DNA from: Salinihabitans flavidus
Lineage (GTDB): Bacteria > Pseudomonadota > Alphaproteobacteria > Rhodobacterales > Rhodobacteraceae
Length of the DNA: 64,000 bases
Direction: 5' to 3'
Assembly: GCF_900110425.1 (NCBI RefSeq)
Contig: NZ_FODS01000003.1
Span: 124,001-188,000, forward strand
In this document: positions 22,160-31,341 of the stretch, piece after piece
Layout of the letters: every line of letters starts with the position of its first letter
How positions within the stretch are numbered: the stretch's first letter is position 1
Made by a program: the position numbers and the translations under genes
Notes under the pieces: generated by a model
Told to the model about the DNA's origin: nothing
What the model saw: only the letters and a program-made list of their open reading frames with translations
Databases searched by the model: none

Positions 22160-22294
22160 TCAGAAAAGGCCGATTGACCGGCCAAAGGCCGCAAGCATCA
22201 ACCCTGCAACGATGGCCGCAGGAAACAGCATGCGGTCCCAGTTGGTTTCCACCATTTCCTCGAGCGCGCGATAGCCTTGCTGTAGCGTTTGCAT
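22160..22294 (-). CDS. 44-aa putative small membrane protein
   Basis: A short ORF in the rseP-bamA gap: M-Q-T-L-Q-Q-G-Y-R-A-L-E-E-M-V-E-T-N-W-D followed by a hydrophobic segment F-P-A-A-I-V-A-G-L-M-L-A-A-F near residues 24-37 and a G-R-S-I-G-L-F end. The amphipathic N-terminus plus one membrane span is gene-like, and it is in the direction of the cluster. The ribosome site is weak (GGAAAGG about 8 bases upstream). I do not recognise a family. Confidence 0.55.
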   Translation of the reverse strand: MQTLQQGYRALEEMVETNWDRMLFPAAIVAGLMLAAFGRSIGLF

Positions 22295-22371
22295 GGCAAC
22301 AGTGCCTTTCCCATTGCAGATAAGACAACGTTACCAACCAATTAGGGCAGGATTGCGGCGATCTTGCAACC

Positions 22372-23718
22372 TCAGGGACAGAATAGATCGTTGGTCACAC
22401 CGAAGGTCATGAGGCCCAGAACCAGGGCGAGGCCGATGGTCATCAGAATCCGCACGGCACCATCGCTTGGCGGACGCCCCACGACCGCCTCATAGGCATA
22501 GAACACCAGATGGCCACCATCGAGCACCGGAATGGGAAAAAGGTTGAGAAGCCCGATCGCCGCGGAAAGCACGGCGATAAACCAGATGAAGCTCTGTGCA
22601 CCTTGGCTGGCCATCGCACCGGAGGTCTGGGCGATACCGATGGGTCCGGAGAGGTTGCAACTGCTGATGGCGCCCGTGATCATGTGATAAAGACCGGAGA
22701 CCGAGCCTTCCATGATACGCCATGTCTGCGTTGCTCCGCCCAGAAGGGCCGTTCCGACGCCCGGCGTCTCGGTCGCGGGATCGAAGGCGAGTCCGCCGCC
22801 GATGCCGATACGCCAATGGGTGTCAAAGCCTCCGCCGGGCTGCGGTTCATCCACGCGGCGGGGGACCAAGGTGAATTGCAGCGTCTCACCGTCGCGCCAG
22901 ACATCGAGCAGAAGCGGGCGGCCCTTGCCATCTTCAACGGCCTCCTTGAGCTGCGAGAAGCCCACGATGGGGCTGCCATCGATGGCGGTGATGACATCGC
23001 CGACCTTGAGGTTGACAGAATAGGCGGCCGATTGCGGGGCCAGATGCTGAATCAACGGCGGATAGAGGTAGGGGCCGCTGACGACCTGTTCCCGGCCGTT
23101 GCGACGCACGCGGTAGTCGAGCGGGTTTTCCAGCGGCAGCGCATCGGTAAACTCCCTGAACGTCTCTGCGTCATCGAAACCGGGCACACGCGCGCCGGCC
23201 ACGGCAAGCACCTCGTCGCCTTCACTCAACTCATACGCCGGGGGCGGCAGGTCGCGCAGTTCCCCGACGACGAGCGTGTCGCCCACCTGCCCGCGGGCCA
23301 TGAGAACGGCGGCAAAGATCAGGATCGCGAGCACGAAGTTGAAGAGCGGACCGGCGGCCACAGTGGCGGTGCGCGCCCAGAGCGGGGCGCCGTGCATCGA
23401 ATGGCGCCGGGTGTCGTCGTCCATCGTCTCGATCGCCTCGGCATCCTTGCCGCTGGCGGCGTCGGAATCGCCCATGAAGCGAACGTAGCCGCCAAAGGGC
23501 AGCGCGGCGACCTGCCATTTCGTACCGCGCCGGTCCATGCGGGACCAGAGGACAGGGCCGAAGCCGAGAGAAAACACCTCTGCATGGATGCCCGACCAGC
23601 GCCCGACAATGTAGTGACCGTATTCGTGAATCGCCACGATGATCGACAGCGCCACGATGAACGCCAGCACAGTCATCGCCATGCCGCCGAATGCGGGAAG
23701 AAGTGCAAAAATATCCAA
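22372..23718 (-). CDS. rseP: site-2 zinc metalloprotease RseP
   Basis: A 448-residue M50 intramembrane protease. The zinc-binding H-E-Y-G-H is in the first membrane span (about residues 31-35). One or two PDZ-type regions lie in the periplasmic middle, and the third metal ligand is in P-I-P-V-L-D-G-G near residue 400. RseP-type enzymes cleave anti-sigma factors and remnant signal peptides. It sits between dxr and bamA as in many proteobacteria. Confidence 0.96.
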   Translation of the reverse strand: MDIFALLPAFGGMAMTVLAFIVALSIIVAIHEYGHYIVGRWSGIHAEVFSLGFGPVLWSRMDRRGTKWQVAALPFGGYVRFMGDSDAASGKDAEAIETMDDDTRRHSMHGAPLWARTATVAAGPLFNFVLAILIFAAVLMARGQVGDTLVVGELRDLPPPAYELSEGDEVLAVAGARVPGFDDAETFREFTDALPLENPLDYRVRRNGREQVVSGPYLYPPLIQHLAPQSAAYSVNLKVGDVITAIDGSPIVGFSQLKEAVEDGKGRPLLLDVWRDGETLQFTLVPRRVDEPQPGGGFDTHWRIGIGGGLAFDPATETPGVGTALLGGATQTWRIMEGSVSGLYHMITGAISSCNLSGPIGIAQTSGAMASQGAQSFIWFIAVLSAAIGLLNLFPIPVLDGGHLVFYAYEAVVGRPPSDGAVRILMTIGLALVLGLMTFGVTNDLFCP

Positions 23719-23726
23719 AACCGTTC

Positions 23727-24899
23727 CTATGCCTGCCGTTCTGCCATTATCGTATCCGCCGTCTTCCGGGCGATTTGGTCCGTTTGCGCGACGGTATCAA
23801 GGGTCAACGCGGCATTTGTAAGGCCGCATTCTGATGACAATCGAGTCAGGACTTCTTCCACAACCTCGGCCATCTGCAAGAATCCGATGCGCCCGTCCAG
23901 AAATCCGTCCAACGCGCGCTCCTTGGCCGCATTAAACACCGCGCCCGTCAGCCCCCCCGCCGCCATCACCTCGCGCGCGAGTCGAAGCGCCGGGTAGCGC
24001 GCCTCGTCCGGGGCGCGGAAATTGAGCTGCCCGACGCGCGCCAGATCGAGCCGTTCGACCGGCAGCGCGCGCCGCTCCGGCCAGTGGAGGGCATAGCCGA
24101 TGGCGTGGCGCATATCGGAACTACCCACATGCGCCATAAGCGCCCCGTCCGTGAAGCCGACCAGCGCGTGAACCAGCGATTCGGGATGCACGAGCACCTC
24201 GATCTGATCCGGTGCGCACCCGAAGAATTCCTTGGTTTCAATGATTTCCAGGGCCTTGTTGAACATGGATGCGGAATCGATCGTAATCCTCTGTCCCATG
24301 TCCCAGTTGGGGTGTTTGGCCGCCTCGTCGGGGGTGGCGCGGGCCATTTGCTCACGCGTCCAGTCTCGGAAGGCACCGCCCGAGGCGGTGATGACAATGC
24401 GTTCAACGGCGGACATCTCTTCGCCCCTGAGAGCCTGAAACACCGCCGAATGTTCGCTGTCCACCGGCAGGAGCGTTGTCCCATGCCGGCGCGCGGTCTC
24501 CAGCACGAGCGGCCCGGCGGTCACGAGCGATTCCTTGTTGGCAAGGGCCAGGGTACCGCCCTGTTCGATCGCCTTGAGCCCCGGTGCGAGACCCGCGGCG
24601 CCGACGATGGCGGACATGATCCAGTCGGCCGGACGGCTCGCCGCCTCCAGCAGCGCGGCGGGGCCGGCGGCCACCTCCACCCCAGAGCCTTCCAGCGCCT
24701 GCATGAGCGGCGCGCGCAGGTCTTCATGCGCGGTGACCGCGATCTCTGCGCCCAAGGCACGGGCATCTGCGGCCAGCCGCGTGATGTTACTTCCGCCGGT
24801 CAACGCCACAACTTGATAGTCCTGCGGCGCGCGGGCGATCAGGTCGATCGTATTCTGCCCGATCGAGCCTGTCGCCCCGAAGATTGAAACCCGTTTCAT
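23727..24899 (-). CDS. dxr: 1-deoxy-D-xylulose 5-phosphate reductoisomerase
   Basis: A 390-residue MEP-pathway enzyme that makes MEP for isoprenoids. The NADPH-binding motif G-A-T-G-S-I-G is at residues 7-13. The metal/substrate regions include V-D-S-E-H-S-A-V-F and S-M-F-N-K-A-L-E-I-I-E. The start is at 24899; the ORF's extension upstream belongs to the cdsA reading region. ATG overlaps the cdsA stop by four bases. With uppS it links isoprenoid supply to envelope building. Confidence 0.97.
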   Translation of the reverse strand: MKRVSIFGATGSIGQNTIDLIARAPQDYQVVALTGGSNITRLAADARALGAEIAVTAHEDLRAPLMQALEGSGVEVAAGPAALLEAASRPADWIMSAIVGAAGLAPGLKAIEQGGTLALANKESLVTAGPLVLETARRHGTTLLPVDSEHSAVFQALRGEEMSAVERIVITASGGAFRDWTREQMARATPDEAAKHPNWDMGQRITIDSASMFNKALEIIETKEFFGCAPDQIEVLVHPESLVHALVGFTDGALMAHVGSSDMRHAIGYALHWPERRALPVERLDLARVGQLNFRAPDEARYPALRLAREVMAAGGLTGAVFNAAKERALDGFLDGRIGFLQMAEVVEEVLTRLSSECGLTNAALTLDTVAQTDQIARKTADTIMAERQA

Positions 24900-25669
24900 C
24901 CGACCCCCGGCAATCCGGTCGTCACACCCACAAGAAGGACAAACAAGGCCGCCCCCATCATCGCATCGAACCGATCCATCAGTCCGCCATGTCCGGGGAT
25001 GAGGGCGGAGCTGTCCTTGACCCCTGACCGGCGCTTGATCGCGCTTTCTGCGATGTCGCCCATTTGAGCGGCGATCGCGGTCAGAACGCTGAGTACGACC
25101 ACCCCCGGCCCGAGCAAGGCCCAGCCTACCAGCGCCGCACCAATCCAGCCGGCAACGGTGCCGGACCATGTCTTCTTGGGGCTCACGCGCGGCCAGACCT
25201 TGGGCCCGCCCAGCATCCGGCCCGCAAAATAGCCGGCCACATCCGAGGCGATGACCACCGCGACAAGCCAGACGACCCAGTCAACCCCCCGGAAATCACG
25301 CAATGCCGCCAGGCCAAAGCACGCCAGAAGAAGCAGTGCAGAGTAGCCTGCGAAAATCGCCCGCTCGCGGGAAATCTGCGTTGCCCCGACGAGCACCGGC
25401 GCAATCAGAACCGGCAGTGTCAACAGACCGATCCCATATGTGGCAATCAGCAGGACGCCCGTGCCCAGAATCCCCATCTGCACCGCCAGCGCGGATTTCT
25501 CCGGTGCAAGGATGCGTGTCAGTTCCCATAGCATACCGCCGCATATCAAGGCGCACAGCAGGCGAAACCAAAGTCCGCCAAGCCAGAGCGCAACTGCGCC
25601 GATGGTCACCATCACCACCGCTGAGCCGACGCGCGCGGGCAGATCGCCCCATTTGCCCCCGTCGCTCAT
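24896..25669 (-). CDS. cdsA: phosphatidate cytidylyltransferase
   Basis: A 257-residue multi-span membrane enzyme that makes CDP-diacylglycerol. The signature S-P-K-K-T-W-S-G (near residue 160) and the C-terminal K-R-R-S-G-V-K-D-S, G-H-G-G-L-M-D-R-F-D block are present. Overlapping start and stop codons connect it to uppS and dxr. Confidence 0.96.
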   Translation of the reverse strand: MSDGGKWGDLPARVGSAVVMVTIGAVALWLGGLWFRLLCALICGGMLWELTRILAPEKSALAVQMGILGTGVLLIATYGIGLLTLPVLIAPVLVGATQISRERAIFAGYSALLLLACFGLAALRDFRGVDWVVWLVAVVIASDVAGYFAGRMLGGPKVWPRVSPKKTWSGTVAGWIGAALVGWALLGPGVVVLSVLTAIAAQMGDIAESAIKRRSGVKDSSALIPGHGGLMDRFDAMMGAALFVLLVGVTTGLPGVG

Positions 25670-26397
25670 ACGCTTGCGGCACCAAAGCGGCGATCCCGCT
25701 GACAGAAGGATTGAACCACGCGGCGGAACTCCTCGGGCGTAAAATCGGGCCAGAGCGTATCGATAAACTCATATTCGGAATAGGCCGACTGCCAGAGCAG
25801 AAAGTTGGAGACGCGGGCCTCCCCACTGGTGCGGATCACCAGATCGGGATCGGGCAGAACGTAGGTATCGAGGTACTTGGGCAGGGTTTCCTCATCTATG
25901 TCGTCGGGATCGAGGTGCCCCGCCGCCACATCGCGGGCAAGACGCTTGGTGGCGCGTGCCACTTCATCCCGTCCCCCGTAATTCAGTGCGATGGTCAGAT
26001 GCGTCGTGTCATTGTCGGCTGTCATCAGCTCAAGCTCATCCATGAGCGCCACCAGCTTCTCGTCAAGCCTGACCCGATCACCGATGAAGCGCACACGCAC
26101 GCCTTCGGCCTTCAGCGCGCGGGCCTCCTTGCGGATATACTGGCGAAACAGGCTCATCAGCCCGGCCACTTCAGACTGGGTGCGTTTCCAGTTCTCGGTC
26201 GAGAAGCCGAAGATGGTCAGATATTTCACGCCCAGTTCCGGGCAGGCGCGGACATTTTCCTTGACCCGCTTTGCGCCGGCGTGGTGACCGAAAAGCCTCG
26301 GCCGCCCGCGCGCCTGCGCCCAACGACCGTTGCCGTCCATGATGATGGCCACATGGCGCGGGCCGGAACGCAGTTCCCGGGACGTGTCAGCGGCCAT
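25666..26397 (-). CDS. uppS: undecaprenyl diphosphate synthase
   Basis: A 243-residue cis-prenyltransferase that makes the C55 lipid carrier for peptidoglycan and LPS sugars. The substrate-binding I-I-M-D-G-N-G-R-W-A is near residues 19-28, and the C-terminal R-T-S-G-E-A-R-V-S-N-F-L-L-W-Q block is intact. It is coupled to cdsA by a four-base overlap. Confidence 0.97.
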   Translation of the reverse strand: MAADTSRELRSGPRHVAIIMDGNGRWAQARGRPRLFGHHAGAKRVKENVRACPELGVKYLTIFGFSTENWKRTQSEVAGLMSLFRQYIRKEARALKAEGVRVRFIGDRVRLDEKLVALMDELELMTADNDTTHLTIALNYGGRDEVARATKRLARDVAAGHLDPDDIDEETLPKYLDTYVLPDPDLVIRTSGEARVSNFLLWQSAYSEYEFIDTLWPDFTPEEFRRVVQSFCQRDRRFGAASV

Positions 26398-26521
26398 TCA
26401 TTATCTCCTTCGCAGGCGAGGCCCGGCGTTTCCGTCCGGGGTTGCGCCATTGTCTGTCGCGGGTGCTACGGGTTCGGCCCCTCGGCGGAACACGGCCTGT
26501 CGGGATCGTGACAGGCGCCGG

Positions 26522-27088
26522 TCACACCTGCATGATCTCGCCCTGCTTGGTTTCCAGCGCCTCGTCCACCCGCGCGATGTAGCGGTCGGTCAATTCCTGC
26601 ACCTCGGTTTCCCAGAATTTCTGGTCGTCCTCGGACATGCCGTTGCTCTTGGCTTTCTTGATCTGATCCATGCCGTCGCGTCGCACGTTGCGCACGGACA
26701 CGCGGGCGTGTTCGGCATATTGCGCAGCCACCTTGGTCAGTTCCTTGCGGCGTTCCTCGTTCAACTCGGGGATGGGCAGCATGATGATCGTGCCGTTCAG
26801 CTGCGGGTTGATGCCCAGCCCAGACTGGCGGATGGCCTTTTCAACCTTGTTGACGAGCCCCTTGTCCCACACGTTGATGGTGACCATGCGCGGCTCTGGC
26901 ACATTCACGGTTCCGACCTGGTTGATCGGGGTCATCTGGCCGTAAGCGTCAACCTGAACCGGCTCCAGCATGGAGGCGGAGGCGCGGCCGGTGCGCAGGC
27001 TTGCAAATTCGACGCGCAGATTGGCGATTGCCCCTTCCATCCGGCGTTCCAGATCTGCGGTGTCGATCTCTATTTCATCTTCGGACAT
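26522..27088 (-). CDS. frr: ribosome recycling factor
   Basis: A 188-residue RRF, which splits post-termination ribosomes with EF-G. It has the typical L-R-T-G-R-A-S segment near residue 31, the beta-rich domain with N-P-Q-L-N-G-T-I, and a long helical C-terminus. The gene is 60 bases downstream of pyrH in the standard pyrH-frr order. Confidence 0.98.
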   Translation of the reverse strand: MSEDEIEIDTADLERRMEGAIANLRVEFASLRTGRASASMLEPVQVDAYGQMTPINQVGTVNVPEPRMVTINVWDKGLVNKVEKAIRQSGLGINPQLNGTIIMLPIPELNEERRKELTKVAAQYAEHARVSVRNVRRDGMDQIKKAKSNGMSEDDQKFWETEVQELTDRYIARVDEALETKQGEIMQV

Positions 27089-27148
27089 GGCTCTTGCTCT
27101 TGTTGAAAGGGGGATTTAGCCCCAGTTTCGCGGATCACTCTAACGGGT

Positions 27149-27880
27149 TTACCTGACAGTTGTATAGGTGCCCTTCCCCGCGAGGATACCGCGCAGGCCG
27201 CCGGGTTCATCCAGTGAGAACACGATGATCGGCAGGTTGTTTTCCCGCGCCAGCGCGATGGCGGACGCATCCATGACCCCCAGCCGCTTGGCCAGCACGT
27301 CATCATAGCTCACCGTGTCATAGCGCACGGCGTCGTCGAACTTGTGGGGATCCTTGTCATAGACCCCGTCCACCTTCGTGCCCTTGAAGATGGCTTCGCA
27401 GTTCATTTCGTTGGCGCGCAGCGTGGCGGCGGTATCGGTCGTGAAATATGGGTTGCCGGTGCCCGCGGCGAAGATGCAGATGCGTTTCTTTTCAAGGTGT
27501 CGCACCGCCCGGCGGCGGATGTAAGGCTCTGCCACTTCGTCCATGCGGATCGCCGAGATAACGCGGCAGTACGCGCCCAGCCCCTCCAGCGCCGATTGCA
27601 TCGCCAGCGCATTCATCACCGTGGCGAGCATGCCCATGTAGTCGGCGGTGGTTCGTTCCATCCCTTGTGCGGAGCCTTGCAGCCCCCGGAAGATGTTGCC
27701 GCCACCAATGACCATGCAGATCTCAACCCCGAGATCGTGGACGGATTTCACTTCCTGCGCGATGCGCTGCACCGTCGGCGGGTGCAGCCCGTACCCTTGA
27801 TCGCCCATCAGCGCCTCACCCGATATCTTGAGCAACACCCTGCGAAAGGTGGTCTTTGTCTCGGGGTCGGCCTCGTTCAT
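27149..27880 (-). CDS. pyrH: uridylate kinase
   Basis: A 243-residue UMP kinase of the amino-acid kinase fold. K-I-S-G-E-A-L-M-G near residue 14 and [10 protein letters not shown] near 59 are family motifs, with the D-G-V-Y-D-K-D-P block near residue 170. rpsB-tsf, which often precede pyrH, are not here; a divergent miaA follows instead. Confidence 0.98.
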   Translation of the reverse strand: MNEADPETKTTFRRVLLKISGEALMGDQGYGLHPPTVQRIAQEVKSVHDLGVEICMVIGGGNIFRGLQGSAQGMERTTADYMGMLATVMNALAMQSALEGLGAYCRVISAIRMDEVAEPYIRRRAVRHLEKKRICIFAAGTGNPYFTTDTAATLRANEMNCEAIFKGTKVDGVYDKDPHKFDDAVRYDTVSYDDVLAKRLGVMDASAIALARENNLPIIVFSLDEPGGLRGILAGKGTYTTVR

Positions 27881-28008
27881 GTTGCACTCCGTCGCGGCTG
27901 GATCTTAGGATCGCGCGCAAGATGTCGGAAAACACGGGCGGGTTCAATGCGTGATATGATCGAAAACGGGCGGAGACCCGCGCGCGTCAGACGCGCCGGC
28001 GCGACGCC

Positions 28009-28896
28009 ATGAACGCGTTGCGCGACCTTGATCCCGACCGCCCGGTCCTGATCGCCGGGCCGACGGCCAGCGGCAAGAGCGCGCTGGCGCTTCGGATCGC
28101 AGAGACGCAGGGCGGCGTGATCGTCAATGCCGACGCGATACAGGTCTATGAAAACTGGCGCGTTCTGACCGCGCGTCCCTCGCCGGAGGAGGAGGCCCGC
28201 GCGCCGCACCGGCTTTATGGGCATGTGGCCTTTGACGCGGAGTATTCGGTCGGGCACTGGCTTCGCGAGGTGGCGCCGATTCTTCAGGATTCCCGGAGGC
28301 CGATCATCGTGGGGGGCACCGGGCTCTATTTCACCTCACTGACGCAAGGACTTGCCGAGATCCCCCCCACTCCGGCGGACATCCGCGCCCAGGCCGACGC
28401 TCGGGTCGCCGCAGAGGGGTTCGAAAGCCTTCTGGCCGAGCTTGACAGCAGAACGCGGGCGCGCATCGACTGCGCCAACCCGATGCGCGTGCAGCGAGCC
28501 TGGGAGGTCTGGCGCACCACGGGTCGGCCGATGGCGCAATGGCACGACGAGACGCCGCCGCCGCTTCTGCCCGAAGAGGAATGCACGCCGATCCTGTTCG
28601 ATGTGGACGTGAACTGGCTCCGTGCGCGCATTGCCTGGCGATTTGACCGAATGCTCGATCAGGGCGCATTGCAGGAAGCGCGCGAAAACCTGCCGCGATG
28701 GGATCCCACGCATCTGTCATCGAAGGCCATTGGCGCCCCCGAACTCATCGCACATCTGCGCGGCGAAATCACGCTCGACCAAGCGCGCGAGCGCGCGACA
28801 ATCGCGACGCGGCAATTCGCCAAGCGACAGCGCACATGGTTTCGAGGCCGGATGAAAAACTGGCAAGCATGGTCTCCGGAGCAGAGCTTCACTTGA
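28009..28896 (+). CDS. miaA: tRNA dimethylallyltransferase
   Basis: A 295-residue MiaA that prenylates A37 of tRNAs reading UNN codons. The P-loop A-G-P-T-A-S-G-K-S is near residues 16-24, followed by the conserved N-A-D-A-I-Q-V-Y (canonical D-S-x-Q-V/Y here altered to A-D-A-I-Q). G-G-T-G-L-Y-F is near residue 103. Its TGA stop is formed inside a pentanucleotide tandem repeat. Confidence 0.95.
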   Translation: MNALRDLDPDRPVLIAGPTASGKSALALRIAETQGGVIVNADAIQVYENWRVLTARPSPEEEARAPHRLYGHVAFDAEYSVGHWLREVAPILQDSRRPIIVGGTGLYFTSLTQGLAEIPPTPADIRAQADARVAAEGFESLLAELDSRTRARIDCANPMRVQRAWEVWRTTGRPMAQWHDETPPPLLPEEECTPILFDVDVNWLRARIAWRFDRMLDQGALQEARENLPRWDPTHLSSKAIGAPELIAHLRGEITLDQARERATIATRQFAKRQRTWFRGRMKNWQAWSPEQSFT

Positions 28897-28915
28897 CTTG
28901 ACTTGACTTGACTTG
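28891..28915. repeat. (ACTTG)5 tandem repeat at the miaA stop
   Basis: Five perfect copies of ACTTG. The first copy supplies the miaA TGA, so copy-number change would not alter MiaA; it would change only the spacing to the downstream regulator start at 28995. Confidence 0.95.
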
Positions 28916-28994
28916 TCCAAATCTGATTTAAAGCACACTTGACCCTCTGCGCACAGTGGGATTTCATTCACTATTCAGGCATTTGCGGAGCTCC

Positions 28995-29834
28995 ATGTCC
29001 GAGGCCACCCCAATTCAGGTTCTGTCTCTGGCACAGCTTGCGCAATGGGCGCCGGGTTCACTTGCGCGATTGCATGTTCGGCACGATCACCTGTTTCTTT
29101 GGATCACCCGGGGACAGGGGCGGATTGTCCTGCACGGTCTGCGTCGGGGGTTTGGCGCCCATAACGCGATTTTCGTTCCGGCGGGTCGACTTTTGGCCAT
29201 CGAAGCCGGGCGGCAGATGATCGGTCATGCGGTCCTGATCCCGGATGACAACCAGGTGACACTACCGGATCGCTGCCATCACCTGCGGGCGCAGGACGTG
29301 ATGGTGCAATCGGAACTGACCGGACTGATCGAGGAAATGCGGCGCGAGCTGGATGCGAACCGCCCCTTCTTGTCCGAAGCGATGATCGCCCGGGCGCAGC
29401 TTCTGGCGATCTGGCTGAAACGGCAGATGCGGGGGGCCGAAGACCCGGCCCGCGCCGACGCTGGCGAACGCCTTGTTCGGCGCTTTGCCGATCTGGTGGC
29501 CACCGATTTCCAGACCGGACAAAGTCTGGCCGATTATGCCGACCGGCTTGATATCACACCCACCCACCTCAGCCGTGCCTGCCGCAAGGCCAATGGCATG
29601 ACCGCGAGCGACATGCTTTCGCAATGTCTCGAATACGAGGCGCGCAGGCGGCTGGTCGCGACAGAACAGCCGGTTCAGGACATCGCGCAGGATCTCGGCT
29701 TTGGCAGCGCGGCCTATTTCTCGCGGTTCATGCAGCAGCGATGCGGCCTGCCACCAAGCCAATTGCGCAAGTCCTCCTCGCCGCACTCCGGTGTGAGGGT
29801 GGGCAATGAAACGCGGCCGCTTCCGTCGTGGTGA
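28995..29834 (+). CDS. AraC family transcriptional regulator
   Basis: A 279-residue regulator. The N-terminal half is a cupin-like sensor region (strands around residues 20-75). The C-terminal half has the double helix-turn-helix of AraC/XylS: S-L-A-D-Y-A-D-R-L-D-I-T-P-T-H-L-S-R near 178-195 and I-A-Q-D-L-G-F-G-S-A-A-Y-F-S-R-F near 228-243. The start at 28995 follows GCGGAG. A terminator follows directly. It precedes a peptide-type ABC importer in the same direction, which it might control; this is inference. Confidence 0.9.
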   Translation: MSEATPIQVLSLAQLAQWAPGSLARLHVRHDHLFLWITRGQGRIVLHGLRRGFGAHNAIFVPAGRLLAIEAGRQMIGHAVLIPDDNQVTLPDRCHHLRAQDVMVQSELTGLIEEMRRELDANRPFLSEAMIARAQLLAIWLKRQMRGAEDPARADAGERLVRRFADLVATDFQTGQSLADYADRLDITPTHLSRACRKANGMTASDMLSQCLEYEARRRLVATEQPVQDIAQDLGFGSAAYFSRFMQQRCGLPPSQLRKSSSPHSGVRVGNETRPLPSW

Positions 29835-29844
29835 TGTCGCTTTC

Positions 29845-29867
29845 ACGACAGGCGAATGTCGTTTTTT
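29845..29867 (+). terminator. Rho-independent terminator after the araC-type gene
   Basis: ACGACA (29845-29850) pairs with TGTCGT (29857-29862) around a six-base loop, followed by six Ts, 11 bases after the stop. Confidence 0.85.
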
Positions 29868-30240
29868 CACCCGCGAATGGCGGTGACATCTGTTGACGCG
29901 GCTGCATTTCTGGTGCCGAATACCTGCCACAGACGCCAGAACCGCAATGCCGCCTGAGAACGGGCACGGCATGGAATAGCCCCTGCAAGAGGGCATCTGG
30001 CTGCTGAAGGACCGTGTCACAGGGGAGTAGCGACATGCCAGGCAAGCCGACATGAAGAGACCCTTCCACAATGCCGCAAGAGGCCGGGACAGTTCCGATC
30101 AGTGTCCACAGATCAGAGGCAACCCCAATTTAGCAAAAGCCCCGCAAACCGCCTGACATGATGCCACGGCGGTTTTCGATATCCTGGCGCGCGGACGGTC
30201 CGCTGCCCAACGAAACAATAACAGACCAACAGAGGACTTC
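29868..30240 (+). other. intergenic region before the ABC operon
   Basis: About 370 bases without a convincing gene. A second terminator-like hairpin, AAACCGCC (30146-30153) with GGCGGTTT (30168-30175), ends in TTTT. A 34-codon frame from 30051 that stops inside this hairpin has no ribosome site. The usual binding-protein gene of such ABC operons is absent. Confidence 0.5.
30146..30176 (+). terminator. terminator-like hairpin upstream of the ABC operon
   Basis: Eight base pairs with a 14-base loop and a short T-run, 65 bases before the first permease gene. Its transcript source is unclear: an unseen small RNA, or read-through from the regulator gene. Confidence 0.45.
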
Positions 30241-31326
30241 ATGGGACTGTTTATCCTACGACGACTCGGGGTGATGCTGATCACGGCGTTGTGTCTGACG
30301 TTTGTGGTCTTCTTTCTCACGAATCTCTATCCCAATCTCGAGAAGCTGGCCAAGACGCAGGGCAATTTCCGCATGTCTGATGAAGCGGTGGAAAGCTGGC
30401 TTGAAAACCGCGGTCATCTTCAACCCATGCCGGTGAAATACGCCCAATGGCTCGGTGTGCTGCCCGGCTTTGTCAATGAGTTGCAGAACGGCACGGTTCT
30501 CGGAAAATGCGTAAAGCCGGGCATGGAACCCGATGAAATACCACGGTTTTGTGGTGTGTTGCAGGGCGACTGGGGCTTTTCGACCGTGTTCCGCGAAGAT
30601 GTCTCCGAAATCCTCGCCACGCGATTGGGGCTGACCGGGATTCTCATGTTCTGGGTGATGGTCCTGATGGTGCCTTCCGCGCTCATCATCGGGGTGCTTG
30701 CGGGGATGCGTGAGGGAAGCCGGGCAGACCGATCCCTCTCAACTGTGTCGATCCTGTCCACGGCCACACCGGAATACGTCTCGGGCGTGATCTTCATCGC
30801 GCTGCTGGCCTCGTCGCGGTATGGGCTCGGCCCGCTATTGAACGACTGGGGCCTGATCGAGGGCAACGCACCGTTCAAAGGCACGGCGACAAGCGCGATG
30901 GAAAATCCCACCTTCGAGAACTTCTTTCTGCCCGTGTTGACCATCGCGCTTTACGGGACGGGTTACATTGCGCGGATGACACGGGCGAGCATGGCCGAAG
31001 TGATGACAGCGCAGTATATCCGGACCGCGCGGCTCAAGGGGGCCACATTCCGCAACATTGTCTTGCGACACGCCTTGCGCAACGCCCTCATCGCGCCCTT
31101 TACCGTAATCATGCTGCAGTTTCCCTGGCTGCTGAACGGTGTGGTGATTGTCGAGACGCTCTTCAACTACAAGGGCTTCGGCTGGACGCTGGTGCAGGCT
31201 GCCGGCAACAATGACATCGAGATGCTTCTGGGGGTTTCGGTGGTCTCGGTCTTCGTGGTGCTGGCGACACAGCTGATCTCCGATATCGGCTATGTCTACC
31301 TGAATCCGCGTATCCGAATTACCTGA
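30241..31326 (+). CDS. peptide/nickel-type ABC transporter permease (DppB-like)
   Basis: A 361-residue inner-membrane permease of the OppB/DppB family. A first span at residues 8-28 is followed by a periplasmic loop of about 120 residues, longer than usual, then five further spans. The EAA loop is visible as Y-I-R-T-A-R-L-K-G-A near residue 260, contacting the ATPase. AGAGGA lies 4 bases before the ATG. It is first in an operon with a second permease and a fused ATPase. Confidence 0.92.
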   Translation: MGLFILRRLGVMLITALCLTFVVFFLTNLYPNLEKLAKTQGNFRMSDEAVESWLENRGHLQPMPVKYAQWLGVLPGFVNELQNGTVLGKCVKPGMEPDEIPRFCGVLQGDWGFSTVFREDVSEILATRLGLTGILMFWVMVLMVPSALIIGVLAGMREGSRADRSLSTVSILSTATPEYVSGVIFIALLASSRYGLGPLLNDWGLIEGNAPFKGTATSAMENPTFENFFLPVLTIALYGTGYIARMTRASMAEVMTAQYIRTARLKGATFRNIVLRHALRNALIAPFTVIMLQFPWLLNGVVIVETLFNYKGFGWTLVQAAGNNDIEMLLGVSVVSVFVVLATQLISDIGYVYLNPRIRIT

Positions 31327-31341
31327 GAAGGCGAGAGCATC

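Noticed and set aside
22510-23997. A 495-codon plus-strand frame opposite rseP and dxr.
   Set aside because: Same shadow-frame pattern; the opposite strand carries two fully recognisable enzymes.
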